Positions 55,496 through 63,655 of a DNA stretch of 64,000 nucleotides are shown here, one piece after another. Position numbers and translations under genes: made by a program. Numbering within the stretch: the first letter of the stretch is position 1; each line of letters opens with the position of its first letter. Origin of the DNA: Streptomyces sp. NBC_01446 (lineage in GTDB: Bacteria; Actinomycetota; Actinomycetes; Streptomycetales; Streptomycetaceae); NCBI RefSeq assembly GCF_026340095.1, contig NZ_JAPEPO010000002.1:558001-622000 (forward strand), written 5' to 3'. The notes beneath the pieces are model-generated. The model did not search any database, was not told where the DNA came from, and was given only the letters and a program-made list of their open reading frames with translations.

Positions 55496-55912
55496 TCAGA
55501 TCGTGGGGCGACCGGGGGGCGTCGGCCCAGCGCCCGGAGCGTCCGGAGCCCCCGGAGTCCCCGGAGTCCCCGGAGCGTCGTAATACGTGCCGACCTGCTC
55601 GTGATAGCCGGCGTCGCCCAGGTGCTTGTCCTTGTCGAACTCCGGCGCACTCTTGATCTGATCCTTGGTCAGCGCGACCTGGATCGTCCTCGCCTCGGCG
55701 TCGATGCCGGCGATGGTGCCCGCCGGCAGCAGGACCTCCTTGCCGAAGATCCACACACCGGTGTCGACCACGATGTACTGCGAGCCGACGTCGTTGGAGT
55801 GCTTGTCGACCTTGCCGATGTGGCCGTCCGCGGCCTCGACCTTGTAGCCCGTGAGATCGGCGTTCTGGGTGTGACCAGCGCCGGCCGGGTAGCTCCAGAT
55901 GTTCTCGGTCAT
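55496..55912 (-). CDS. PRC-barrel domain protein with repetitive Pro/Gly tail
   Basis: The 138-residue protein starts at the ATG at 55912 with GGAGGCACCACC upstream. The PRC-barrel is LTGYKVEAADGHIGKVDKHS to VLLPAGTIAGIDAEART, followed by a short helix (LTKDQIKSAPEFDKDKHL). The tail APGTPGTPGAPDAPGA is encoded by five 9-bp repeats and probably varies in length between strains. PRC-barrels of this type occur in photosynthesis, RNA-maturation and general stress proteins; the role here is unknown. Confidence 0.85.
   Translation of the reverse strand: MTENIWSYPAGAGHTQNADLTGYKVEAADGHIGKVDKHSNDVGSQYIVVDTGVWIFGKEVLLPAGTIAGIDAEARTIQVALTKDQIKSAPEFDKDKHLGDAGYHEQVGTYYDAPGTPGTPGAPDAPGAGPTPPGRPTI
55535..55579. 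repeat. 9-bp tandem repeat, five units, inside the PRC-barrel gene
   Basis: CGGAGCGTC, CGGAGCCCC, CGGAGTCCC, CGGAGTCCC and CGGAGCGTC are contiguous. On the coding strand each unit gives three residues of the Gly/Pro-rich tail. Confidence 0.9.
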
Positions 55913-56051
55913 GGTGGTGCCTCCGTACATCAGCCATTCTCGTCCAGGCGGTGCGGACCGCACCGTGCGTCCTGTCCGGCGACACCACTCCGACTGTCCG
56001 AGCTTCCCGCCGCTAAACAAGGCCGTTCTGACATGGCTGGAAGAACAGGGC

Positions 56052-57428
56052 TCACCGAGACTCGGACGACGACGGCAGGACGGCACCCGCCGGCGTCCCT
56101 GACACACTCCGAACTCGGTTCTCCTCAGCGACGAGACGGAGCACGCGCTCCCGCTCATCGCGGCCCCAGGTCTCCTTGGTCGCAAGGATGCCGACGAGCC
56201 CGGTCAAGGCCGCGGCGAGGTAGAGCAGCGCGGCGCCCGGCCAGCCGAACGCTCCCACCAGCGCAGCGGCAAGCAGCGGCGCGAAACCCCCGATGGCCGC
56301 GGCGACTTGGTAGCCGAGCGAGGCTCCCGAGGTACGGGTCGCGGTGCGGAACTGCTCAGTGAGCAGCGAGCCCTGGGTTCCCGTGAGTGACGCGTGGATG
56401 AGGCCGATGCCGATGATGAATACGGTCACCACGAGGGCGGGTTGGGCGGAGTTGGTGAGCAGGTACATCGGGAAGGCGAAGAGGATCGCCGCCGTGCAGG
56501 CCGCTACGTAGATGGGGCGGCGTCCGATGCGGTCGGTGAGTGCGCCGGCGAGGAAGGTGACCGCTATGGCGAGGATGCTGGCGGCGGTGATCGCGCCGAG
56601 GGCGACGGACCTGAGATCGGGGTGGCGTTCGGTGATGTAGTTGAGCAGGTAGGTCGCGGTGGAGTAGTAGGCGAAGGATTCGACGACGCGCAAGGCGATG
56701 ACGCGCAGGATGCCGGGCCAGTCCCCGGCCAGAGTCGCAAGGAGCGGATTCTTCTCCGTCTTGCCGCTGGCCCGGACCTCCTGGAACTCAGGTGATTCGG
56801 AGAGCCGGGAACGCACGATCAGCGCGACGATCACGAGGACGGCGCTGAGCAGGAAGGGCGTCCGCCACTGCCAGCTGCCGCCCAGGGTGTCACTCCACGC
56901 GAACACGCCGCTGGCCAGGGCGATGCCGAGAGGGTTGCCGGACTGAGGGATCGCGGCGAACATGCCGCGGCGGTGCCATGGCGCATGCTCGTAGGCCATG
57001 GTGATCGCGCCACCCCATTCGGCACCGAACGCGAGGCCCTGGATCATGCGGATGGCCACGAGCAGGATCGGTGCGAGCACCCCGACCTGTCCGTAGGTCG
57101 GCAGCACGCCGATGAGGAAGGTGGCAGCGCCCATGACGCTCATCGCCGTGACAAGCACGGGTTTGCGGCCGTACTTGTCGGCGAAGTAGCCACCGACAGC
57201 ACCTCCGAGCGGGCGCATGACGAAGCCGACTGCGAGGGTGGCGAAGGAGAGCAGGGTGCCGACGTACCGGTCGCTGTCGGGGAAGAAGACCGCTCCGAAG
57301 TAGAGCGCGGAGGCAGTGCCGTACGCGATGAAGTCGTAGTTCTCGACGCTGGTGCCGAAGGCCGCGGCGACTGCTGTCTTGAAGCGGTCCTTGGAGCCGA
57401 GCACGCTTCGCTGGGTGCTGGTGGACAT
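56052..57428 (-). CDS. MFS transporter, metabolite:H+ symporter (MHS) type
   Basis: The 458-residue protein starts at the ATG at 57428 with AAGGAGAA upstream. Twelve membrane helices are present, with AAAFGTSVENYDFIAYGTAS at the first helix, GGAVGGYFADKYGRKPVLV (motif A) after helix 2, and LAFGAEWGGAITMAYEHAP. These are hallmarks of the MHS family (shikimate, citrate, alpha-ketoglutarate and proline transporters). It is the third gene of a same-strand set with LacI regulator 3 and RpiB, which suggests uptake of a sugar acid or polyol feeding RpiB. Confidence 0.85.
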   Translation of the reverse strand: MSTSTQRSVLGSKDRFKTAVAAAFGTSVENYDFIAYGTASALYFGAVFFPDSDRYVGTLLSFATLAVGFVMRPLGGAVGGYFADKYGRKPVLVTAMSVMGAATFLIGVLPTYGQVGVLAPILLVAIRMIQGLAFGAEWGGAITMAYEHAPWHRRGMFAAIPQSGNPLGIALASGVFAWSDTLGGSWQWRTPFLLSAVLVIVALIVRSRLSESPEFQEVRASGKTEKNPLLATLAGDWPGILRVIALRVVESFAYYSTATYLLNYITERHPDLRSVALGAITAASILAIAVTFLAGALTDRIGRRPIYVAACTAAILFAFPMYLLTNSAQPALVVTVFIIGIGLIHASLTGTQGSLLTEQFRTATRTSGASLGYQVAAAIGGFAPLLAAALVGAFGWPGAALLYLAAALTGLVGILATKETWGRDERERVLRLVAEENRVRSVSGTPAGAVLPSSSESR

Positions 57429-57632
57429 GGCAGTTCTCCTTGATAGGTCACCGGTTCGTTGCCGGCGTCTACGCAGTGAGGAGCAGGAGGGGGCGCACGG
57501 AGGGGTGGTCGGGTCCATTGACCGGGTGTTCTCGGGCATGCCGAGGAGGCGCCCGGCGTAGGTCGTCCGTGGGCAGGGCGTGCGGTGTCAGCGGAAGAGG
57601 GAGTTCACCCGCTGCAGGGTGTGCGTGGCTTG

Positions 57633-58088
57633 TCAGTTGGCCGGAGTCAGAGCGTCGAGCGCGTTGAGTTTGGCTACCCGGCGGCGGGTTTCTTCTTCGT
57701 CGTCGAAGACCGCACCGAGGAACTCACGGATGATGTCGGGCACAAGCGCGTGCGGGACCAGCCAGGCCCCCATGGCAATGGCGTTGGCATCGTCGTGTTC
57801 GACGGCCTGGTGGGCGGAGTACGGCTCATGGGTGAGGCCGCAGCGTATGCCGGGCAGTTTGTTGGCTGCCATGACGGCGCCCTGGCCGGTGCCGCATACG
57901 AGCACGGCCCGGTCGGCGGAGCCGGAGAGGACTACCTCGCAGGTCGTGCGGGTGATGTCCGGGAAATCGACTGGGTCAGTGGTGTGGGTGCCGCAGTCGG
58001 TCACTTCGTGTCCGAGAGCCTCAATGGCCTGGCGGACGGAGTCCTTGAGCGCATATCCGGCGTGGTCTGCGCCGAGGGCGACCTTCAA
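57633..58088 (-). CDS. RpiB/LacA/LacB-family sugar-phosphate isomerase
   Basis: The 151-residue protein has GADHAGYALKDSVRQAI, the DPVDFPDITRTTCE segment, the active-site loop VLVCGTGQGAVMAANKLPGI and RCGLTHEPYSAHQAVEHDDA, all standard for RpiB-type isomerases. The catalytic base position (Cys in VCGTGQG) is present. It interconverts ribose 5-phosphate and ribulose 5-phosphate or similar phosphorylated aldoses and ketoses. Housekeeping pentose-phosphate isomerase is usually elsewhere, so this copy probably serves the sugar imported by the neighbouring MFS protein. Confidence 0.9.
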   Translation of the reverse strand: MKVALGADHAGYALKDSVRQAIEALGHEVTDCGTHTTDPVDFPDITRTTCEVVLSGSADRAVLVCGTGQGAVMAANKLPGIRCGLTHEPYSAHQAVEHDDANAIAMGAWLVPHALVPDIIREFLGAVFDDEEETRRRVAKLNALDALTPAN

Positions 58089-58271
58089 CGGATGTTCCTT
58101 TCATGAGGGCGCGATGCGGTCGGCCCCGCCGGTGAGGGACGGACGTGCAGCGCTCGGTCGTGTGCGGGAGCGGCAGTGAGCGCAGCGTGCGGCCGTGGGG
58201 TCGGTCGCATGCTGCGCCATGAGGGAGTTGGTGGGTTTCGGTGACGGTCGTGCGCACGAAGATCCGAGCGC

Positions 58272-59267
58272 TCATCGGATGTCCTGCACGCACCGGTCGG
58301 CAAAGGTGGTGGGGATGCGTTCCCCGGATGCCGCGCGGCCACCGATGAGGTCGACGAGCCCGCGCACACCGAGCCGGCCGATCGACGAGGCGTCATTGCG
58401 AACCGCGCTGATGGGTGGCGAGGCGAACTCGAACCAGTCGAGGTCGTCGAAGGAGACGACCTCGATGCGGGCCGCCTGCTCCGCGCCGAGCCGCTCACGC
58501 AGCGCGCGCACGGCGCCCAGGGTCGTCTGCCCGTTTGCACCGAACACGGCCGTGAACGTGACCCCCCGGTCGAGGATGCGACACATGGCCTCGGACGCAC
58601 CACCGGCCAGGAAGTCACCGGCGTCGAGCAGCCTCTCGTCGGTACTGATGCCGTGCGCCCGGCGCCCGGTGAGATAGGCGGCTCGGCGCTCGGCACCGGT
58701 GGAAATGGTGTCCGGGCCGCCGACGAAGGCGACGTCTCGGTGTCCCCGGCTCTGCAGCCACGCGAGCACCTGCTGTACGCCCTGAGCGTTGTCCGTGCCA
58801 TAGAGCGGAGCGTCGACGCCCTCGATCGTACGGTTGAGGAACACGAGCGGGAGTCCGGACGCGAGCGTGGCCGCGACCTGCGGCGAGACGGTGCCCTGCG
58901 GCGAGAACAGCAGGCCGTCGATGCGTTGAGCGGCGAAGGTCCGAAGGTAGGCGTCAGCCTGCTCGGCATCCTCGTTCGCGTTGGCCAGCAGCACGGTGTA
59001 CCCGTGGCGGCGCGCCTCCTGCTCGGCGGCGTGAGCCAGTTCGGAGAAGAACGGGTTGCGGATGTCCGAGACAAGCAGCCCCAGCACATCGGTTCGGGCC
59101 CGTCGCAGCGACCGGGCGGGCCCGTTGGCGATGTATCCCAGCTCCGCCGCAGCCGCGAGCACGCGGGACCGGGAGTCGGCAGAGGTCTGGCTGCTGCCGC
59201 TGAGCACCCGGGATGCGGTACCGAGTGCGACCCCGGCCCGCGCCGCGACGTCCTTGATCGTGGCCAC
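58272..59267 (-). CDS. LacI-family transcriptional regulator 3
   Basis: The 331-residue protein starts at the GTG at 59267 with GGAGGTGGGGCGG upstream. The helix-turn-helix is ATIKDVAARAGVALGTASRV and the hinge is YIANGPARSLRRA. The sensor domain contains LGLLVSDIRNPFFSELAHAA, FVGGPDTISTGAERRAAYL and VVSFDDLDWFEFASPP. A perfect 16-bp palindrome ATGGAAACGTTTCCAT lies 16 bases upstream of the start, so autoregulation is very likely. It heads the set with RpiB and the MFS transporter. Confidence 0.9.
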   Translation of the reverse strand: MATIKDVAARAGVALGTASRVLSGSSQTSADSRSRVLAAAAELGYIANGPARSLRRARTDVLGLLVSDIRNPFFSELAHAAEQEARRHGYTVLLANANEDAEQADAYLRTFAAQRIDGLLFSPQGTVSPQVAATLASGLPLVFLNRTIEGVDAPLYGTDNAQGVQQVLAWLQSRGHRDVAFVGGPDTISTGAERRAAYLTGRRAHGISTDERLLDAGDFLAGGASEAMCRILDRGVTFTAVFGANGQTTLGAVRALRERLGAEQAARIEVVSFDDLDWFEFASPPISAVRNDASSIGRLGVRGLVDLIGGRAASGERIPTTFADRCVQDIR

Positions 59268-59282
59268 CCGCCCCACCTCCTC

Positions 59283-59298
59283 ATGGAAACGTTTCCAT
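59283..59298. promoter_or_regulatory. Perfect LacI/CcpA-type operator
   Basis: ATGGAAACGTTTCCAT is a 16-bp perfect palindrome with the central CG of LacI-family sites. It overlaps the promoter region of LacI regulator 3. Confidence 0.75.
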
Positions 59299-59578
59299 AG
59301 ATCGAATAGAACTAAGATCGCATAGGGAACGGGTGGCGGGCAAGGTCCAGGAACGAACCGCGGTTCCGGAGAACGCCGGCGGCCCTCTGCAACACCGGAA
59401 CCGTCGGAAGCGAAGACACCTCCACCATCGACACCAACTCCCCGCAGAACTACGGCAGTTGGCAACTGAGCCGACGAAAGTGAGCCCGGTGCGTGGTCAC
59501 GCGCCTGCGGGGCCGTCCCCGCCGAGTCGCTGCCCGATGACCCTTGGCGGCCCGGTTCAGACCGATGTAGCGGCAGAT
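59299..59578. other. Stretch between LacI regulator 3 and the TnpB element
   Basis: No gene is supported. A plus-strand frame ends TIDTNSPQNYGSWQLSRRK with a stop near 59491, which looks like the end of a protein, but no start or family is seen. It may be the tail of a gene removed by rearrangement. Confidence 0.35.
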
Positions 59579-59730
59579 TGACGTCCTCCCCGCCCTGAGG
59601 GACGGGGATTGCCCTATGAGGGGGTTCGGCCGGTCGCCCGGCTTACGGGTTCCTGTTTCGCGGACCGGCTGGTGCCGAGGTCTCCACAGGCTGACACGGG
59701 CTGTCCGCCCGCGTGTCGGATGTTCTTCGC
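59579..59730 (-). ncRNA. Probable guide RNA (omega RNA) of the TnpB element
   Basis: In TnpB systems the RNA is made from the 3' end of tnpB and the right end, and the guide is the host sequence beyond it. Here the right-end hairpin (59589-59608) sits directly after the stop codon. The guide would read ATCTGCCGCTACATCG on the minus strand just past 59579. The 5' limit is not defined by the sequence and is given only roughly. Confidence 0.35.
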
Positions 59731-60834
59731 CGCGTTGACGTCGGCATGCTCCGCGTGTCCGCAGCCTGGGGCTTTGCACCGGAACACCGCTTGGCTCTCA
59801 CGGTTGTGTCCGGCGATGAAGCCGCAGGCGGAACACCGCTGCGACGTGTATGCGGGGTTCACCTTCACCACGATCGTGCCCGTGTACCGGGCCGCACTGG
59901 TGAGGGAGAGTTCGAGACGGTGCCATCCCTTGTCGAGGATCGCCCGGTTCAGGCCCCGCTTCTGCGCGACCTGGCGGCCGGGTTCCGCGGGGGTGCCGGA
60001 GGCGGAGGCGGTCATGTTCCGGATCCTGAGGTCTTCGAGGACGACCAGAGCGTTCTTCGCAACGATCCGGGATGCCATCTGCGCGCAGAAGTCTCCGCGC
60101 CGGTCAGACACGCGGCCCATGACCGTGTTCATAGCGGCGATCACCTTGGCCCGGTTGGCACTGCCGCGCTTGGACCGGGCCAGGCGCTGTTGCAGCCTGC
60201 GGTACCGGGTGGTCTCGCCAGACGTGATGAACACCCAGTCGTGGAAGTCGCCGTCCGAGGTGACAGCGGCACTCTTCACCCCCCGGTCGATCCCGACCGA
60301 CGTGTCCGGCATGGCGTGCCGCTTTGGAGTGACGGCCTGGTCGTCCACGAGGAAGGAAACAAACCAGTGCCCGGACCTGCGGCTGACCGTCGCGGAGCGG
60401 ATCTCCCCACCCAGGGGGCGCGAGAAGCGGAAGCGGACCCATCCCAGTTTCGGGAGCTTCACGCGACCCCACTTGCGGCCCAGGCGCTCCACGGTGATCA
60501 GACTCCCGGCAGGGAACCGGAACGAGGGAGACCAGCGGGCCTTGGACCGCCACCGCACCTTGAATGTGCCGTGGTCGCGGCACGCCTTGTCGAGGTCCCG
60601 GAGGGTCTGCTGCAACACGTGCGACGGCGCGGCCTTCAACCACCCGTGCTCGCGCTTGGCGTCGGCCAGCTCGCCGGCCTGCGGGACGTAGTTCATCCAC
60701 GCGCCCCGGCGCCGGTATGCCCGCCGCTGCTCCAGACCGGTGTTCCACACCGACCGGCAGATATCAGCGAACTCCTCACACGCCGCAGCCTGACCGGCCG
60801 TCACCTCAAGCCGGTACCTACGACCAGTCAGCAC
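59614..60834 (-). CDS. tnpB: RNA-guided endonuclease TnpB, stand-alone
   Basis: The protein has 406 residues from the GTG at 60834, which follows GGAGGGGGG; a TTG at 60852 would overlap that site. It starts VLTGRRYRLEVTAGQAAACE. The nuclease triad is Asp in SVGIDRGVKSA (about 182), Glu in VLEDLRIRNM (about 266) and Asp in HADVNAAKNI (about 363), with zinc-ribbon CSACG and CKAPGC. It appears intact. It is a different lineage from the TnpB at 5035-6366 and about 95 percent like the truncated copy at 8032-8766 by eye. Confidence 0.92.
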   Translation of the reverse strand: MLTGRRYRLEVTAGQAAACEEFADICRSVWNTGLEQRRAYRRRGAWMNYVPQAGELADAKREHGWLKAAPSHVLQQTLRDLDKACRDHGTFKVRWRSKARWSPSFRFPAGSLITVERLGRKWGRVKLPKLGWVRFRFSRPLGGEIRSATVSRRSGHWFVSFLVDDQAVTPKRHAMPDTSVGIDRGVKSAAVTSDGDFHDWVFITSGETTRYRRLQQRLARSKRGSANRAKVIAAMNTVMGRVSDRRGDFCAQMASRIVAKNALVVLEDLRIRNMTASASGTPAEPGRQVAQKRGLNRAILDKGWHRLELSLTSAARYTGTIVVKVNPAYTSQRCSACGFIAGHNRESQAVFRCKAPGCGHAEHADVNAAKNIRHAGGQPVSACGDLGTSRSAKQEPVSRATGRTPS

Positions 60835-60974
60835 AAGAACACCCCCCTCCAACTGAAGTGATCAGGCTAACGCGAGCCACTGACAACGCAGCGAACTCCA
60901 CCGCTTCGCAGCTCCGGCCCGAGAATGAGCTAACCCCTCCCTAAACGAAAGGAGCCTGCGCCCAAGAGACCCGA

Positions 60975-61874
60975 TCAATTGCCGCTCGGCGAGATCCCGC
61001 GAAGCCCCTTGTAGGGAACCGGTTGTCCGGTGTGCGCGTCGAGCAGGACCCGGTCTCCCAGGGGCCGTTCCAGTTCAACTGCCACCTGCTGCAGTTTGGC
61101 CTGCTTCGTGCAATTGCCGTCGTCGTTCGCTTCCTTGACGGAGGCCGACAGCACGACGCTGCGGGTCGTTTCCAGCACGTCCACCACCGCGCCGTCGTCG
61201 CAGGCACCATGGAGGGCGACGACGGTTACCGAGCGCCCGTCTGCGGCAATCCGGACGAGCCGGTCGAGCGGATAGCCGGGGATGTCGCGGGCCGGCCCGA
61301 TCGGCGGCCGCGGGAGTTTCGACGGGATGGCAGCGGCCCGCTTGAGCGGGGAGGCATAGCCGTCCAGGGTGAAGAGCCAGGCCGGGACCGTCGCCGGTCC
61401 GCGGCTGGTGGCCACGCTCATCTCCCCCAGCTTCGCCCCGGTCACGGTGAGGTGCGGTTTTCCGCCCACGCGGGTGCCGGCCAAGGTCTTGTACGACGCG
61501 TGCGCCCCCATCAGAGGCCGGGTGAGCGACTCACCCCTGGCCCACGTCACCGCGCCGTCCTTGGGGCCCGTCTCGGGCAACTTGCCTCGCAGAACGATGT
61601 TCTGGCCTTCGTATGCCTGCCTGTCAGCCGGATCGTGCAGGCCGCCGCGCGGCGGCTGGACTTTCTCCCCTGTGGGGTAGAAGCCAGCACGCCACGCGGC
61701 GGCTGCGGTTGAGCCGTCCCACGCTTCGGCGACCTGCCGGGCACGGTCCGCGTGCACATCTGTGTCACTGACGGCCGCCTTCTGGCTACCGCAACCGGAG
61801 CCCGCCACCAGGCCGACGACGCAGAGACCGGCCCCGGCAAGCAGCCCGACGGAGCGCGATGCCTTGGTGCGCAT
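60975..61874 (-). CDS. Hypothetical lipoprotein
   Basis: The 299-residue protein has a signal RSVGLLAGAGLCVVGLVAGS with a lipobox Cys at about residue 28. The mature part contains HADRARQVAEAWDGSTAAAAW, FYPTGEKVQPPRGG, DGYASPLKRAAAIPSKLP and VVALHGACDDGAVVDVLETT, with no family I recognise. It should be anchored on the outer face of the membrane. Its stop codon lies inside the TTGAT motif that borders the TnpB element, so the element sits exactly at its 3' end. Confidence 0.75.
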   Translation of the reverse strand: MRTKASRSVGLLAGAGLCVVGLVAGSGCGSQKAAVSDTDVHADRARQVAEAWDGSTAAAAWRAGFYPTGEKVQPPRGGLHDPADRQAYEGQNIVLRGKLPETGPKDGAVTWARGESLTRPLMGAHASYKTLAGTRVGGKPHLTVTGAKLGEMSVATSRGPATVPAWLFTLDGYASPLKRAAAIPSKLPRPPIGPARDIPGYPLDRLVRIAADGRSVTVVALHGACDDGAVVDVLETTRSVVLSASVKEANDDGNCTKQAKLQQVAVELERPLGDRVLLDAHTGQPVPYKGLRGISPSGN

Positions 61875-62007
61875 GTGACCTCCCGGTCGTACGGAGGTTC
61901 TGCCTCTGTGACGTGACTGGTCCAGCGCAGGTTCACCGCTTGCGGCAGTTTTCTGCCGCAGCGCCGTCAGTACTTCCGCGGCCCGCGCGTGGGAGGGCGC
62001 GAGTGGG

Positions 62008-62736
62008 TCAGGAGAGCCAGTCGGTGTATCGGGTGGGGGCGAGGTGTGCGTCCTTGTCGGTGAGGACGTCGCCCTTGACGGCGGCGAACATTCCGGCGGT
62101 GGGGTCGGTGACGACGGTGCGGTTGTCGCCCTTGTGGGCCAGGGTGATCCGGCCCAGCTCGTCCAGGGTGAAGATCTCGGGGCCGCCGATGTTGCGGATG
62201 CCGTTCAGCGGGGCGCCCGCGGCGACCTCCGCCACCGCGCCGGCAACGTCCTTGGCGGCGATGGGCTGGATGGGCGTGGCGGGCAGGCGGACGGTGTCGC
62301 TGTCGGCGGTCCAGGACATGACGGCGTCGATGAACTCCATGAACTGCGTCGCGCGGACGATCGAGAAGGGGACCGGTCCGTTCGCGACGATGTGTTCCTG
62401 GAGCGCCTTGGCCCGGTAGTAGTCCAGCTCTGGGACCTGGTCGGTGCCGACGATCGAGAGGATGACGAAGTGGCCGACTCCGCCCTTTTGGGCGGCCGCC
62501 AGAAGGTTGTCCATGGAGGTCTGGAAGAAGGCCGGGGAGGCGTCGTCGAAGGTCGGGGAGTTCGTGAGGTTGATGGCGACGTCGGCGCCGGCCATCGCCT
62601 CGTCCAGTCCCTGGCCGGTGATGACGTCGACTCCGGTGGACTTCGAGTGCGGTACTGCCTGGTGCCCGGCGGCGTTCAGGTCCTTGACGACCTGCGAACC
62701 GATCAGTCCGGTACCGCCGATGACTGCGAACTTCAT
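62008..62736 (-). CDS. NmrA/SDR-type NAD(P)H-binding oxidoreductase
   Basis: The 242-residue protein starts at the ATG at 62736. The Rossmann motif is FAVIGGTGLIGSQVVKDLNA (residues about 3-22), followed by VDVITGQGLDEAMAGADVAI, HFVILSIVGTDQVPELDYYR (Tyr-x3-Lys as YYRAK) and PFSIVRATQFMEFID. This is the atypical SDR group related to NmrA and quinone reductase QorB. A redox role with the neighbouring nitroreductase and azoreductase is plausible. Confidence 0.85.
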   Translation of the reverse strand: MKFAVIGGTGLIGSQVVKDLNAAGHQAVPHSKSTGVDVITGQGLDEAMAGADVAINLTNSPTFDDASPAFFQTSMDNLLAAAQKGGVGHFVILSIVGTDQVPELDYYRAKALQEHIVANGPVPFSIVRATQFMEFIDAVMSWTADSDTVRLPATPIQPIAAKDVAGAVAEVAAGAPLNGIRNIGGPEIFTLDELGRITLAHKGDNRTVVTDPTAGMFAAVKGDVLTDKDAHLAPTRYTDWLS

Positions 62737-62755
62737 GAGATGCCTTTCGTCGGAG

Positions 62756-62770
62756 ATATATGCGCAATAT
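62756..62770. promoter_or_regulatory. AT-rich imperfect palindrome before the NmrA-type gene
   Basis: ATATATGCGCAATAT is nearly palindromic around GCGC and stands out in GC-rich DNA 20 bases upstream of the start codon. It may be a regulator site or part of the promoter. Confidence 0.25.
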
Positions 62771-62835
62771 GGCATAAGAACAGCTATTTGGGTCTGGCGG
62801 AGAGCAGGGGCCGCACCGGTTCAGGGTGCGCGGCG

Positions 62836-63504
62836 TCAGGAGCCGTCGACGAACATGAGGGTCTCGTCGAGGGGTGCCCGGCCCGTACGGGCGTGATCGG
62901 CCGCGACGTCCTCGAACCCGATCGACATGCCGCAGAAGAGCATGAGCTCGCTTGGGGGTGACAGGACCTCCGCGACGCTCGTGTGGAACTTCGCCCACGC
63001 CATCTGCGGGCAGCTGTGCAGGCCTTCGGCGCGCAGGAGCAGCATGACGGTCTGCAGATACATGCCGACGTCGGCCCACTGGGGTGCGCCCATGCCGCGG
63101 TCGATGTAGCAGAACAGGGCGGCGGGCGCGCCGAAGCAGTCCCAGTTCGCGGAGGCGGCCCGCTGGCGCGCCTCCAGGTCCTCGCGCGCAATGCCGAGTG
63201 CGCCGTAGCGCTGCGCTCCGAAGGCGGACCGGCGCTCGCAGTAGGGGGCCTTCAGGGTGGGCGGGTACTGCTCGTACTCCGGCTCGTCCCATGGGTCGCC
63301 CGCGGCTAGGCGCTCGCCGGCGCGCTTCTTGATCTCGGCCAGCGGTCCGCCGGTCACAACGTAGGCGCGCCACGGCTGGATGTTCGATCCGGACGGCGAC
63401 CAGGCCGCGGCGGACAGGACACGCTCCAGCGTCTCCCTCGGGACCTGCCGGTCGGTGAATCCGCGCACCGCGCGTCGGCTCGTGACCGCCTCGTAGACGT
63501 CCAT
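62836..63504 (-). CDS. Nitroreductase-family flavoprotein
   Basis: The 222-residue protein starts at the ATG at 63504 (GAGGAGG nine bases upstream). The family signatures are EAVTSRRAVRGFTDRQVPRE (FMN-binding Arg residues), AAWSPSGSNIQPWRAYVVTG, QWADVGMYLQTVMLLLRAEG and FCGMSIGFEDVAADHARTGR. It should be an FMN-dependent NAD(P)H oxidoreductase acting on nitroaromatics or quinones. It is divergent from the azoreductase gene with 151 bases between them. Confidence 0.9.
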   Translation of the reverse strand: MDVYEAVTSRRAVRGFTDRQVPRETLERVLSAAAWSPSGSNIQPWRAYVVTGGPLAEIKKRAGERLAAGDPWDEPEYEQYPPTLKAPYCERRSAFGAQRYGALGIAREDLEARQRAASANWDCFGAPAALFCYIDRGMGAPQWADVGMYLQTVMLLLRAEGLHSCPQMAWAKFHTSVAEVLSPPSELMLFCGMSIGFEDVAADHARTGRAPLDETLMFVDGS

Positions 63505-63558
63505 GAGTGCGTACCTCCTCATCTACTCAACGCGTAGGACTTCGTTACAGTCGATATA

Positions 63559-63572
63559 GTATCACTCAATAC
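63559..63572. promoter_or_regulatory. GTAT-N6-ATAC dyad between nitroreductase and azoreductase
   Basis: GTATCACTCAATAC is a short dyad within an unusually AT-rich stretch of the divergent promoter region. Regulators of the HxlR/MarR type often bind such sites near azoreductase and nitroreductase genes; no regulator gene is in view. Confidence 0.3.
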
Positions 63573-63655
63573 CATCTCGTGTTTGACTATCGCTGAGCAC
63601 GCGAATTCCCAGCCCACGACATCCCGTCTCGGGCACAGAATTTTGGAGAGAACCC

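Larger units (their letters stand above)
59579..60973 (-). mobile_element. Stand-alone TnpB (IS1341-type) element
   Basis: The element carries only tnpB. The right end near 59579 has the hairpin CCCCGCCC/GGGACGGGG and ends in GACGTCA on the minus strand, the same end as in the truncated copy at 7998. On the other side the pentamer TTGAT occurs on the minus strand at 60978-60974 and is the probable left junction and target motif. With these limits the element is about 1.4 kb. No tnpA is present, so it depends on a transposase elsewhere. Confidence 0.7.

Noticed and set aside
59333-59491. Plus-strand frame ending TIDTNSPQNYGSWQLSRRK
   Set aside because: It looks like the end of a protein, but start, motif and partner sequence are missing.
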